A stretch of 64,000 nt of DNA from contig JADZEM010000187.1 of the NCBI GenBank assembly GCA_020850535.1, positions 87,840 through 151,839 on the forward strand. The letters are read 5' to 3'. Origin of the DNA: Chloroflexota bacterium. GTDB taxonomy: Bacteria; Chloroflexota; UBA6077; JACCZL01. The translations under genes and the position numbers were made by a program. Every line of letters begins with the position of its first letter. Within the stretch, counting starts at the first letter, position 1. The notes beneath the pieces were generated by a model. The model was not told the origin of the DNA. It did no database searches and worked only from the letters and a program-made list of their open reading frames with translations. Positions 17,134 to 25,807 of this stretch are shown piece by piece.

Positions 17134-17720
17134 GACGCCCCCGGCCTCAGGTCCGCAAGCTCGAGGGAGCCACGCAGCTTCTGCATCGCCAGCCGCAAGC
17201 GGGTCTTGATCGTCCCGAGCGGCTCTCCAAGAGCCGAGGCGATCTCGACCTGAGTCATGCCGCGCAGGTACGCCAGCTCGACGGCGATACGCTGGGCCGT
17301 CGGCAGCTCGCGGAGGGCGCGGGCCACCGCCTCGCCGCTCAGCGAGCGCAGTACGTCGTCGACCGGATCGCGGTCGCTGAGGATCGGTTCGAGCGCCTGC
17401 TGCGATGCGCCGTAGCGCTGCTCCAGCTTGCGCCGCCGCAGTCGGTCCACGGCTCGGTGGTGCGCGACGCCCAGCAGCCAGGCGATCAGTCGACCGCGCT
17501 CGGGGGAGTAGGCGTCCGGCCGCTGCCAGAGCTTCAGGAACGTCTCCTGAACGATCTCCTCAGCCGCCTCGCGTTCGGAGAGCAGCTTCAAGGAGAGCGA
17601 GAACACTGCACGCGAGTGTCGCTCGTACAACTGCTCGAGTGCGCGCACATCGCCCTCGCCGAGCCGCTCCGCCAACGCCTCATCGGCAAGGAGCGACACG
17701 TCTACGGCTTGCGACGACAT
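17130..17720 (-). CDS. ECF-type RNA polymerase sigma factor
   Basis: A 196-residue sigma factor. Region 2 reads LYERHSRAVFSLSLKLLSEREAAEEIVQETFLKLWQRPDAY. Region 4 reads LPTAQRIAVELAYLRGMTQVEIASALGEPLGTIKTRLRLAMQKLR, with a clear helix-turn-helix. It is like the SigK/ECF19 group that pairs with RskA-type anti-sigma factors. An open frame continues to 17810, but the start at 17720 is preferred because a promoter-like TTCGAC-N18-TATACT (17760-17789) would place the transcript start inside the longer version. No strong Shine-Dalgarno is present; GAGG lies about 13 bases upstream. It is translationally coupled to its anti-sigma gene. Confidence 0.92.
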   Translation of the reverse strand: MSSQAVDVSLLADEALAERLGEGDVRALEQLYERHSRAVFSLSLKLLSEREAAEEIVQETFLKLWQRPDAYSPERGRLIAWLLGVAHHRAVDRLRRRKLEQRYGASQQALEPILSDRDPVDDVLRSLSGEAVARALRELPTAQRIAVELAYLRGMTQVEIASALGEPLGTIKTRLRLAMQKLRGSLELADLRPGAS

Positions 17721-18044
17721 CACGGGAGATGCCTCGGCTGGGCACCATTCATGCAGCCCAGTATACCTGTCTCTCGTAAGACCGTCGAACGTTACAGCTA
17801 GAGTGCCCATATCACCAGGGTATACGCCCGGGGTAGCCCTGACGGATTAACGAAAACGGCCCTCAAACGGGCTCCTGCCTCAGATTGTTGCGCCGACAGT
17901 CAACAATCGTCACGGCAATGACACACAGCCGGCTGCCAGGACGCTCGATGTCGAACCGCCCGGACCGGTCCCACCCTCGCCGACGCGCCGTGGAGCCGGC
18001 TGAGCGCTCCTCGTTCGACAGCCTCCGCGGCGTGGCCTCGGGCC
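17721..18044. other. Intergenic region between the oxidoreductase and the sigma gene
   Basis: No gene is seen. On the minus strand it holds, in order: a perfect inverted repeat GATTGTTG-N10-CAACAATC (17883-17908); a small hairpin GCCC-N6-GGGC followed by TTTTCG (17851-17872), a plausible terminator for the oxidoreductase gene; and the sigma-gene promoter at 17760-17789. Confidence 0.5.
17760..17789 (-). promoter_or_regulatory. Candidate sigma-A promoter for the sigma/anti-sigma operon
   Basis: On the minus strand TTCGAC and TATACT are separated by 18 bases. The leader to the ATG at 17720 would be about 30 bases. Confidence 0.4.
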
Positions 18045-20111
18045 TCAACGCACCGGGCGCACCTCGACGAGGTTCGTGTGAAAGCAGGAGTTCGCCCCGA
18101 GGTCAGTCACGTAGTCGGGCGTGGTCCAGTTGACGTTACGCCCGTCCAGGCCGTGCTGCTGCCAGTGAACGACCTCGCTCACCACCACCCCGCGAGCAAC
18201 GTCCTCCCCGACCCGTGCCCGAAGCTGACAGCTTCCACGGGCGTTCCAGACCTCCACGATCTCGCCGTCCAGGATGCCGCGCGCCTCGGCATCCTCGCGG
18301 TGCAGATCGAGCGTCGGCTCGCCGGCCAGTCGCCGGAACCGCGGCAAGTTGGCGAAGCTCGATCCCAGGAAGTGCTGCTCCTTCGGGGTCAACAGCTTCA
18401 GCGGGTACTGCTCGAAGAGGGCCGGGCTGGCCTCGGGACTCTCCAGCTCAGGCGTCCAGTTCGGCAGCGGATCGTGCCCCTGCTGCTCCAACGATGCGGA
18501 GAACAGCTCGATCTTGCCGCTCGGGGTCGGGAAGCGCCCATCCGCGAACGGCGTCCACGGTCGAGTCGGCAGCGCCAGCCGGACCGCCGATTCGGCTGCC
18601 AGCCGCTCCCAGGTGACGCCGTCGAGCAGCGGGCTCGGCGTCTGGAGCAGCTCGCGCACGATCTCCTCGGGCGTGGCGTACAGGCACGGCTCGGCGTAGC
18701 CCATCCTGCGCGCCAACGCCTGGAACAGCTCCAGGTTGGAGCGCGCCTCGCCGGGCGGCTGGACCGCCTGGAGGTTGAGGCGCAGGTACAACGACCAGTA
18801 CGAGAGGTGCAGGTCGGTCTGCTCCAGCTGCATCGTGGCCGGCAGCACGATGTCGGCGTACCGGACCGTGTCGGTCGGGAAGATCTCGTGGACGACGGTG
18901 AACAGGTCGTCCCGCAGCAGTCCGCGCACCAGCTTGTCCTGGCGCTGCGCCACGGCGGCTGGATTGCCGTTGACGACCAACAGCGACCGAATCGGCGGAT
19001 CGGCCGAGAGTAAGGCCTCGCCGATCTGGTTGATGTTGATGCTGCGCGGGACGGTGCGCCGCAGCTCACCGTCGTGCCCGACCCGCTCCGGATCCCAGGT
19101 CAGGTAACGGTTGTTGTAGAGAAAGCCGCCGCCAGGCGTGCCGTACTGGCCGGTCGCCGCCGGCAGCGTCAGCAGGCAGCGCATCGCCTGGCCACCATTG
19201 GTGTGGCGCTGGAGGCCCGGCCCGGTCGTGATGATACCCGGCCGCACGTGAGCGTACAGCCGCGCCAGCTCGCGCACCGTCTCGGCTGGCAGGCGGGTGA
19301 TCGCGGCCACGCGCTCGGGCGTGTACTCGGCCGCCCGCTCGCGCAACGCCGGCCAGCCGACCGTCCGCTCGGCCAGGAACGCGTCGTCGGTGAGGCACTC
19401 GGCGATCAGGACATGCAGGACGCCGAGCGCCAGCGCACCATCCGTTCCAGGGTAGGGACGGATGTGCCAGTCGGCGTCGCGCGCCGTCTCGGTCACACGC
19501 GGGTCGATCAGGACCACCGTCGCGCCGTTCGCCTTCGCCTCGCGGATGAGCGGCACGGCGTGCGGGTTGGTGGCGGCCGGGTTGTAGCCCCAGACGAGGA
19601 TCAGGCGGGCGTTGGGGAGGTCTTCGGGGTCCGCGCCGTGGGAGGCCCCCAGCGTGGCGTGCATCGCGGCGTGCCCGGCTTCGGAGCAGATACTCCGCAC
19701 CAGCGTGCTCGCACCCAGCCGGTTCAGGAACCTGCGCTCGCCAACGGCTCGCTGGATGATCCCGAGCGTCCCAGAGTAGCCGTACGGCAGGATCGCCTCC
19801 GGACCGATCTCGCGGACGATCGCCTGCCAGCGCTGGGCGATCTCGTCGAGCGCCTCGTCCCAGGAGATCCGCACGAACTGTCCGCTGCCCTTCGGCCCGG
19901 TGCGCCGCCGCGGGTAGAGCAGGCGGTCAGGGCTGTTGTGACGCTCGAGGTACCGGTTGCCCTTGCGGCAAAGCCAGCCCCGGGTGATCGGATGGTCGGG
20001 ATCGCCCACGGTGCGGACCACCCGCCCAGATTCGACCGTCGCGACAATGCCGCAAGTGTCCGGGCAATTCAGCGGACAGACGCTTCGCACCGTCAAAACG
20101 TCAAGCGCCAT
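18045..20111 (-). CDS. Molybdopterin-dependent oxidoreductase (DMSO reductase superfamily)
   Basis: A 688-residue enzyme. The N-terminal [4Fe-4S] ligands are Cys12, Cys16, Cys20 and Cys48 (VCPLNCPDTC...WLCRKG). RSICSEAGHAAMH places Cys142 where the family's molybdenum-ligating residue lies, so cysteine ligation is likely. GYNPAATNPHAVPL and the C-terminal GLDGRNVNWTTPDYVTDLG are typical of the bis-molybdopterin guanine dinucleotide domains. No twin-arginine signal is present, so it is probably cytoplasmic. No electron-transfer or membrane-anchor subunit gene is adjacent, so its redox partner and substrate are unknown. The start ATG follows GGAGAGACGCG. It is divergent from a small zinc-finger-like protein. 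Confidence 0.88.
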   Translation of the reverse strand: MALDVLTVRSVCPLNCPDTCGIVATVESGRVVRTVGDPDHPITRGWLCRKGNRYLERHNSPDRLLYPRRRTGPKGSGQFVRISWDEALDEIAQRWQAIVREIGPEAILPYGYSGTLGIIQRAVGERRFLNRLGASTLVRSICSEAGHAAMHATLGASHGADPEDLPNARLILVWGYNPAATNPHAVPLIREAKANGATVVLIDPRVTETARDADWHIRPYPGTDGALALGVLHVLIAECLTDDAFLAERTVGWPALRERAAEYTPERVAAITRLPAETVRELARLYAHVRPGIITTGPGLQRHTNGGQAMRCLLTLPAATGQYGTPGGGFLYNNRYLTWDPERVGHDGELRRTVPRSININQIGEALLSADPPIRSLLVVNGNPAAVAQRQDKLVRGLLRDDLFTVVHEIFPTDTVRYADIVLPATMQLEQTDLHLSYWSLYLRLNLQAVQPPGEARSNLELFQALARRMGYAEPCLYATPEEIVRELLQTPSPLLDGVTWERLAAESAVRLALPTRPWTPFADGRFPTPSGKIELFSASLEQQGHDPLPNWTPELESPEASPALFEQYPLKLLTPKEQHFLGSSFANLPRFRRLAGEPTLDLHREDAEARGILDGEIVEVWNARGSCQLRARVGEDVARGVVVSEVVHWQQHGLDGRNVNWTTPDYVTDLGANSCFHTNLVEVRPVR

Positions 20112-20173
20112 CGCGTCTCTCCAACCAAATACCCATCATCGTCTCATGGATGCAGATTTGCGTTGTGATGTCG

Positions 20174-20202
20174 TTGACATGCACGTCCAAACCGACCATA
20201 CT
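20174..20202 (+). promoter_or_regulatory. Sigma-A promoter TTGACA-N17-CATACT
   Basis: A perfect -35 hexamer with optimal 17-base spacing to CATACT (four of six matches to TATAAT). It lies 28 bases before the GTG of the 179-residue protein. It is the best canonical promoter I found in the window. Confidence 0.7.
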
Positions 20203-20230
20203 CACCGTAGCACGATTGTGAGGTCCGTCC

Positions 20231-20770
20231 GTGCGTCGGCCCACGTACACCTGCACCTTTTGCGGGCAGGAGTTCTGGCACGAGCCTACCGCTACCCTGC
20301 GGATTCTGCCGGATCACCTGGAGTCTTCGGCGTGCCGCAAGGCACGTTGGCGGCAGCACCTTCGCACCTGGGCAGGATCGGTGTCGCGGGCGGCGCGCGC
20401 GTCGCTGTTCGGACGCCCGGCCGAGCGCACCGAGTGGGTGGTCCGTGTGCCGATGGAGCGGGTGCCGATGTCCGAGGCCGGGCCGATTGACCTCCTGGCG
20501 CCGGCCTTCGAGGAGCAACTGACCGGCACCGGTGGCGGGTTCCCGTCGGCACCGCTGCGCTGGCGGCGCACCTCACTCGACCGGCTGCGCGCGGCCGTCG
20601 ACACCGAGTTGATTCGCGCCCGGCAGCGCGGCCTCAAGCCCGAGCTGCCCGTCGATTATGACGATCTGCGCCGCTGGAGTCGATGCCGCGTCGCCTACGG
20701 CCTGGACGGGCACGGCGGACAGCCAGCCCAGGGCGTTGAAGAGATCACGCTGATGATGGTGCAACGCTAG
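20231..20770 (+). CDS. Hypothetical protein with N-terminal Cys/His cluster
   Basis: A 179-residue protein with a GTG start after GAGG. The first 30 residues read YTCTFCGQEFWHEP...DHLESSAC, giving C-x2-C, two His and a further Cys that could bind zinc like a C2H2 finger. The rest is basic and Arg-rich (residues 35-70 and 105-150) without a family I recognise. A small nucleic-acid-binding protein is a guess. It has its own strong promoter and is not obviously in an operon; the next gene starts 51 bases later. Confidence 0.6.
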   Translation: MRRPTYTCTFCGQEFWHEPTATLRILPDHLESSACRKARWRQHLRTWAGSVSRAARASLFGRPAERTEWVVRVPMERVPMSEAGPIDLLAPAFEEQLTGTGGGFPSAPLRWRRTSLDRLRAAVDTELIRARQRGLKPELPVDYDDLRRWSRCRVAYGLDGHGGQPAQGVEEITLMMVQR

Positions 20771-20821
20771 CACCGCCAGCCTGGGCTATCATCCCGGCCA
20801 GTGCGGCCGGAGGTTCCTGGC

Positions 20822-22000
20822 ATGGCGTCAACGGATTCAGCACCCAGGTCGGCATCGGTAGTCATCGTCGGAGCGGGCGCCATCGGGTGCTCGATTGCCT
20901 ACCACCTGGCGCAGCGTGGGCAGACCGACGTGGTCGTGGTCGAGCGCGCGACCATCGGCGCAGGCTCCACCAGCAAGGCGGCGGGCGGCATCCGCGCCCA
21001 GTTCGCCACCGAGCTGGAGATCCAGTTCTCGCTCGAAGGGATCGAGCGCTTCAAATCGTTCACGGATGAGTTCGGCGTCGATATCGGGTACACCCAGGAG
21101 GGGTACCTGTTCGTCGTCAGCGACCCGGCGATCCTGGCGCGATACGAGCGGAACGTCGCGCTCCAGAACCGGTTCGGCGTGCCGTCGCAGGTCATCACGC
21201 CGGCCGAGGTCCGCGACATCGTGCCGGGGATCTCGCTGGACAACGTGATCGCTGGCGTCTGGTGTCCCACCGACGGCCACGCCACCCCGAACGACGTCTG
21301 CATGGCGTTCGCGGCCGGCGCGCGGGCGAAGGGCGTCCGCTTCCTGGAGGAGACGACCGTCACCGGCATGTTCCAGGTCGTCGGCGGCCGGACCGGCGTC
21401 GAGACGACCGCCGGAACCATCGAGACGCCGTGCGTGGTGATCGCGGCCGGCGCAAACGCCGCCCCGGTCGCCCGGATGCTCGACGTCGAGGTGCCGGTGG
21501 TGCCGAAGCGCCGCCACATCTTCGTGACCGACACCTTCGACGGCGTGCGCCACCCGCTGCCGCTCGTCATCGACACGGCCTCGGGGTTCTACGCGCGCAG
21601 CGAGCAGCACACGCTGCTGATGAGTCCCGGCGACGTGGGCGAGGTGACCGACTACCTGGAAGCGCCCGTCGATTGGAGCGTGCTGGAGCGGACGGTCGAG
21701 GTCGGCATCCGGCGGTTCCCCTCGCTCGAACAGGCGACGGTCCGCAACGCCTGGGCCGGCCTGCGCCCGCTCACCCCTGACGAGCACGCCATCGTGGACT
21801 GGCTGCCGGGCGTCGATGGCGTCTTCTGCGCCGTCGGCTTCTGCGGCCACGGCTTCCAGCACTCGCCGGCCACCGGCAACCACGTGGCCGAGTGGCTGTT
21901 GGAAGGTCGGCCGTCGCTCGACCTCTCACCGCTCGGGTTTGCCCGGTTCGCGGGCCGCGACACCACAGTACACGGCTCGATAGTCTCTGGCGTCGACTGA
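20822..22000 (+). CDS. FAD-dependent amine oxidoreductase (DAO family, sarcosine oxidase beta-like)
   Basis: A 392-residue flavoenzyme. SVVIVGAGAIGCSIAYHLAQRG is the N-terminal FAD-binding beta-alpha-beta motif. GSTSKAAGGIRAQF and the C-terminal GVFCAVGFCGHGFQHSPATG match the glycine/sarcosine/dimethylglycine oxidoreductase group. It would oxidise a secondary or N-methyl amine to an imine. GGAGG with 8-base spacing supports the ATG at 20822. A PPOX-type protein starts 16 bases after its stop, suggesting an operon. A second DAO-family paralogue is at 44627. Confidence 0.88.
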   Translation: MASTDSAPRSASVVIVGAGAIGCSIAYHLAQRGQTDVVVVERATIGAGSTSKAAGGIRAQFATELEIQFSLEGIERFKSFTDEFGVDIGYTQEGYLFVVSDPAILARYERNVALQNRFGVPSQVITPAEVRDIVPGISLDNVIAGVWCPTDGHATPNDVCMAFAAGARAKGVRFLEETTVTGMFQVVGGRTGVETTAGTIETPCVVIAAGANAAPVARMLDVEVPVVPKRRHIFVTDTFDGVRHPLPLVIDTASGFYARSEQHTLLMSPGDVGEVTDYLEAPVDWSVLERTVEVGIRRFPSLEQATVRNAWAGLRPLTPDEHAIVDWLPGVDGVFCAVGFCGHGFQHSPATGNHVAEWLLEGRPSLDLSPLGFARFAGRDTTVHGSIVSGVD

Positions 22001-22016
22001 CCGGAAGGGGATGACG

Positions 22017-22424
22017 ATGACCCACGACGAAGCCCTGCGCTTCGTGGGCGGCCATACGAAGGCCGTGCTTGCCACCATCAAGCGCGACGGCCGCCCCCAG
22101 CTCTCGCACGTCTCGTACACGCTGGACGACGACGGCCTCATCAAGATCTCGGTCACCAGGGACCGCGCCAAGACTCGCAACCTGCTGCGCGACCCACGCG
22201 CCACCCTCTCCATTGTCGACGACAACTGGAGCCAGTATCTCGTCGTGGAGGGTAGCTGCACGGTCATCGAGGACGATCCCGTCCCCGTCCTGCGCCGCGT
22301 CTACGAGCGGATTCGCGGCGGTCCCCACCCGGACTGGGCCGACTTCGACGCCGCGATGATCCGCGACGGCCGGGTCGTCCTCCAGATCACCGTGGACCGC
22401 ATCTACCCGCTCGACCGGGGCTGA
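22017..22424 (+). CDS. PPOX-class flavin/F420-dependent protein
   Basis: A 135-residue split-barrel protein of the pyridoxamine-phosphate-oxidase fold (KAVLATIKRDGRPQLSHVSY, then ISVTRDRAKTRNLLRDPRA and VLQITVDRIYPL). Such proteins bind F420, FMN or heme-related cofactors. The arrangement of KRDGRPQLS and TRDRAKTRNLLRDPR is typical of the actinobacterial and Chloroflexota F420-dependent subgroup. The ATG at 22017 is preferred over 22011 because the GGAAGGGG site would abut the latter. It is probably co-transcribed with the upstream FAD oxidoreductase. Confidence 0.85.
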   Translation: MTHDEALRFVGGHTKAVLATIKRDGRPQLSHVSYTLDDDGLIKISVTRDRAKTRNLLRDPRATLSIVDDNWSQYLVVEGSCTVIEDDPVPVLRRVYERIRGGPHPDWADFDAAMIRDGRVVLQITVDRIYPLDRG

Positions 22425-22522
22425 GCCGGCGCCTCAGCGGCCCGAGGTCAGCCGGAGCTCTAGACCAGGCCCACGTTGAAAACCGCAGGCACGTGGCAAG
22501 TAGTTTCCATCGTAGCTCTGGA

Positions 22523-23434
22523 CTAGCGGCGGCCTCGGCGCGCCTGCCGCGTCAGCAGGAAGGCATCCACCTCGGCGCGCGTCGGCAGGGACGGCTGGGC
22601 GCCCATCTTGGTGGTGGCGAGCGCGCCGGCCGCCGATGCTGCTGACAGCGCCGCCCTGACGCCGCGCTCAGAGAACGTGGCTGCCAGCGCGCCAAGAAAC
22701 GCATCGCCGGCCGCCGTCGAATCGATGCTCGGCACGCGGAACGGCGGCACCTCGGTCGTCTCGTCCGGCGTGATGAGCTGCGCGCCGCGTTCCCCGAGCG
22801 TCAGCACGATCTGCTGCACGCCCTTGGCGAAGAGGTCGGCTGGATCGCCGCTGCCGGCCGTCAGGTGCTCCAGCTCGGTCTCGTTGACGACGAGGTAGGA
22901 CAGGCCCGCCAGCAGATCGTCGGGCAGCGCCTGGACGGGGCTCGGATTGAGGAAGACGGCCACGCCGGCGGCCTTCGCGATGGCCGCTGCCGCCACCACC
23001 GTCGCCATCGGCACCTCAAGCTGCATCAGCAGCCCATCCGCGCCCTGGATCGCCTCGGTCGCGGCGACCACGTCGTCCGGGGTCAACAGTGCATTGGCCG
23101 CCGGCACGACCACGATGGTGTTCGTTCCGTGGGCATCGACGGTGATGATGGCGGTCCCGGTCGGCCCCTCAGCTCGTCCGATGCGGCTGATCTCGACGCC
23201 GTTCCGCAGCAGATCGCCCACTAGCGCCCGGCCCGCCTCGTCCGTTCCGACCTTCCCGACCATCACGACGCTCGCACCCATGCGCGCGGCAGCCAGTGCT
23301 TGATTCGCGCCTTTGCCGCCCCCGAACCGTTGCAGCTCGGACCCGAGTATCGTCTCGCCAGCATCCGGGAGGCGGTCGGTGGTCACAACAAGGTCGAGGT
23401 TGATGCTGCCAACAACGGCGACTCGGGCGGCCAT
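22523..23434 (-). CDS. rbsK: Ribokinase (PfkB family)
   Basis: A 303-residue sugar kinase. The N-terminus VVGSINLDLVVTTDRLPDAGETILG and FGGGKGANQALAAARMGA form the PfkB substrate-binding signature. DSTAAGDAFLGALAA carries the catalytic Asp and anion hole. It phosphorylates ribose, or a similar pentose or nucleoside, with ATP in the cytosol. GGAGG at 6-base spacing supports the ATG, and TACAAT lies 39-44 bases upstream. No ribose transporter is adjacent, so the ribose assignment comes from family likeness alone. Confidence 0.9.
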   Translation of the reverse strand: MAARVAVVGSINLDLVVTTDRLPDAGETILGSELQRFGGGKGANQALAAARMGASVVMVGKVGTDEAGRALVGDLLRNGVEISRIGRAEGPTGTAIITVDAHGTNTIVVVPAANALLTPDDVVAATEAIQGADGLLMQLEVPMATVVAAAAIAKAAGVAVFLNPSPVQALPDDLLAGLSYLVVNETELEHLTAGSGDPADLFAKGVQQIVLTLGERGAQLITPDETTEVPPFRVPSIDSTAAGDAFLGALAATFSERGVRAALSAASAAGALATTKMGAQPSLPTRAEVDAFLLTRQARRGRR

Positions 23435-23794
23435 GCTCGTCCTCCGCCTCCCGCCGGGAGAGGCCAGCGACGATTGTAGCCCCCGCCCGTCCGACGTGGC
23501 CGGAAAGCGTAGCAGTGTGTGCCGTTCACGTACCGTTCACCGTGGCATCCGGCAGCGTACACGCGCCGACTGTAACGGGACTGTGATGTCTGCTCAGTCC
23601 CGCCAGATCGGGCGAAGTCAACGAAATGTGACGCTTCACCTCTTCCGTTCAGCAGCCGCCCCGCGTAGAGTAGGCCGCGTGCCGCACCCTTCCGTCGAGA
23701 GGGGACATCGACGACGAGGCGCGGCCCGGCTCGGGCGTGTGGGCGAGATCCAGGACGCAGACATGTCGATCCCGGGTTCGGTTGGAGGACAGGC
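23435..23794. other. Intergenic region between divergent genes
   Basis: No gene is apparent. A TACAAT box for rbsK is at 23473-23478 (minus strand). The rest contains no hairpin or repeat I would stand on. Confidence 0.5.
23473..23478 (-). promoter_or_regulatory. Candidate -10 element TACAAT for rbsK
   Basis: TACAAT on the minus strand lies 39 bases before the rbsK start. A -35 is not evident. Confidence 0.35.
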
Positions 23795-25414
23795 GTGGCA
23801 GTGGGCAGACAGGGCCAGGCGGAGGCACGGCAACCGTACGACGAGGCCGCCAGGGCGCGAGCGACGCGGCCGGGCGAGCAGGCGTCTCGGCGGACAGGTC
23901 CGGGTGGTCCGGCGTTCATCAGCGATCAGGCTGAGGAGCAGTACCATCTCGACCAACTGCACGATCCGCAGGCCGATCCACTGACGAAGGCATCGGCGCG
24001 CATCGAGCTTGCCCGCATGTACGAGCGGCGCGGCCAGTTCGCTGAGGCGGCCGAGATGTACGAGCGGAATGTCTGGGCGGGTATCCGCACGCCGGCGACC
24101 TACGCCGGCCTGGCCGCCGCCTACCGACAGATCGGTCGCAACGACCTTGCCGACGCCGCGCTGGAGCAGGTCCGTCGCCAGGGCGGCGCGGTCACCCCGA
24201 TGGCGCAGGCTGCGACGGTGTCCCCCGCCTACGCCGATACCGCCCCGCTGCCAGCAGCTCAGCCGCGTCAGCAGCGCCGCGACCATCGGACGTCGGCGGT
24301 CCGCCAGAGCGCCGAGCGCATTGGGAGCCTGCAGCCACGGCAGGTGACAGCACGGCCCACCGGTCAGGTGGCCAGCCAGCCCCGCGCAACGCGTGAGGAG
24401 CGCCGCTCGGCCCTCGGCCTTGACTCGCTGCCGCAAGTCGACCTGATGGCGCAGATTCGTGCCCTTACTGCACCGATCATGCGGAACGAGATCGGGCGTC
24501 GGACCGTCGTCGCCTCGTCCGTGCTGATCCCGATCGCGATCGGCGTCGCGATCTTTGCCGTCGTCGTCATGACCTCCACCCGCTCGCGAGCCGCCGAGCC
24601 ACCGGCCACGGCTTCCGCGCCAGCACCGGCTGCGACTGCGCCCGCGCCGCCGGCCGCCGAGGCTCAGCCGACCCAGGCGCCGGCCGTTCTCGCCGCGCTG
24701 ACGGAGCCGCCGGACGCTGCCCGCCTCGTCATCCAGAACACCGGCCCCGGCGGCCTGACGCTGCGCCGCTCGCCCGGGGTCGGAGAGCGCATCCGGATCC
24801 TGAACGACGGCACCGAGGTCGCCGACCTTGGCGACACCGCCGAGCACAGCGGTCGAAGCTGGAAGAAGGTTCGCGATCCGCAGGGCAGCGTGGGCTGGGC
24901 CGCCGCCGAGTTCCTGACGGCCCCCGGGGCCGCCACCGACGCCGCGCCCATGTCCAGCGCGGCCGGGGCGGCGCCGCGTCCGCAGGCTGGCCCTCCGTTC
25001 GCGTCCGGCGGCCTGGGCCTGAGCCGCGCCGAGTGGGAAGTGGCACACGGCCAGCCGACCCGCAGCAGCATCTTCCTGGAGTATGCTGGCGGCCGACTGG
25101 TCGTCGGGCTGCTGGAGGGCAACGTCTGGCACCTGGAGCGCGTCTGGCAGCGCAACGATGCCACGCCGCTCGACGCCGCCCGCAACGATGCTCGCGTCTA
25201 CGTCCCGAGCGACGCCGTCCTGGTGCAGTCGCTGGACCGTGGCGACGGGCGCATCATCGACGTGTACAGCAGCGCCATCCTGACCGGACGCTTCGGACAG
25301 ACCGCCTGGAACGGCGGCCGGCCCGGCACCTTCACGATCCAGTACCGCTTCCGGACGCCTGCTGACCGCATGGTCATCTCGGCGATGTTCCGCCTCGGCG
25401 ATCTGCTCTCGTAG
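23795..25414 (+). CDS. Membrane-anchored TPR and SH3b domain protein
   Basis: A 539-residue modular protein. Residues about 60-130 form TPR-like helix pairs (KASARIELARMYERRGQFAEAAEMYERN and TPATYAGLAAAYRQIGRNDLADAALEQV). A Gln/Arg-rich linker follows. One membrane helix lies near residue 240-265 (TVVASSVLIPIAIGVAIFAVVVM). An Ala/Pro linker leads to an SH3b domain at about 310-370 (IQNTGPGGLTLRRSPGVGERI...VGWAAAEFL), then a C-terminal domain of unknown type. The TPR part should be cytoplasmic and the SH3b part outside, where SH3b modules often bind cell-wall or glycan ligands. The GTG start has GGAGG at 6-base spacing. Confidence 0.8.
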   Translation: MAVGRQGQAEARQPYDEAARARATRPGEQASRRTGPGGPAFISDQAEEQYHLDQLHDPQADPLTKASARIELARMYERRGQFAEAAEMYERNVWAGIRTPATYAGLAAAYRQIGRNDLADAALEQVRRQGGAVTPMAQAATVSPAYADTAPLPAAQPRQQRRDHRTSAVRQSAERIGSLQPRQVTARPTGQVASQPRATREERRSALGLDSLPQVDLMAQIRALTAPIMRNEIGRRTVVASSVLIPIAIGVAIFAVVVMTSTRSRAAEPPATASAPAPAATAPAPPAAEAQPTQAPAVLAALTEPPDAARLVIQNTGPGGLTLRRSPGVGERIRILNDGTEVADLGDTAEHSGRSWKKVRDPQGSVGWAAAEFLTAPGAATDAAPMSSAAGAAPRPQAGPPFASGGLGLSRAEWEVAHGQPTRSSIFLEYAGGRLVVGLLEGNVWHLERVWQRNDATPLDAARNDARVYVPSDAVLVQSLDRGDGRIIDVYSSAILTGRFGQTAWNGGRPGTFTIQYRFRTPADRMVISAMFRLGDLLS

Positions 25415-25444
25415 CCGCGCGGCAGTCGCCGCCCGTCCCCGTCC

Positions 25445-25801
25445 ATGACACGACCGCCGCTCCGTGTGACCGTCTCCTTTCCCGAGGGGACGGTCACGCT
25501 GTTGCCACGGCGCGCGCCTGTCGGCCACAGCGATCCGATCCGTGGCACATCGCTGGCAGCCTATCCACTCGGCGAGAGTGGCGTGGACGCCGTCCGGGCG
25601 GCGCTGGCAGCCGCCGACGCCGGCGCGTCGACGCTGCACCCGGCCGTCGTCGAACCTGACCAGCAACCGGCCGCCGCCGTGCTCGGCCTGACCGAGCAGC
25701 AGGCAGTGGTGGTCGGCGTCGCGCTTGGCCTGCGAGCCATCCTGTTCTGGGACGGGCGACGCGGCAGCATCCTGGCGTGTGCGCCCGCCGACCAGACTTG
25801 A
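25445..25801 (+). CDS. Small hypothetical protein
   Basis: A 118-residue protein, slightly acidic and Ala-rich, with no signal peptide. The C-terminal AVVVGVALGLRAILFWDGRRGSIL could be a beta-alpha unit; it is not long enough for a confident membrane span. I do not recognise the family. It starts 31 bases after the TPR-SH3b gene and is likely in the same transcript. The ribosome binding site is weak. Confidence 0.55.
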   Translation: MTRPPLRVTVSFPEGTVTLLPRRAPVGHSDPIRGTSLAAYPLGESGVDAVRAALAAADAGASTLHPAVVEPDQQPAAAVLGLTEQQAVVVGVALGLRAILFWDGRRGSILACAPADQT

Positions 25802-25807
25802 GCCGTC

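Noticed and set aside
17130..17810. Longer sigma factor starting at 17810
   Set aside because: The extra 30 residues do not resemble sigma region 1 or 2, and a promoter-like TATACT lies within them.
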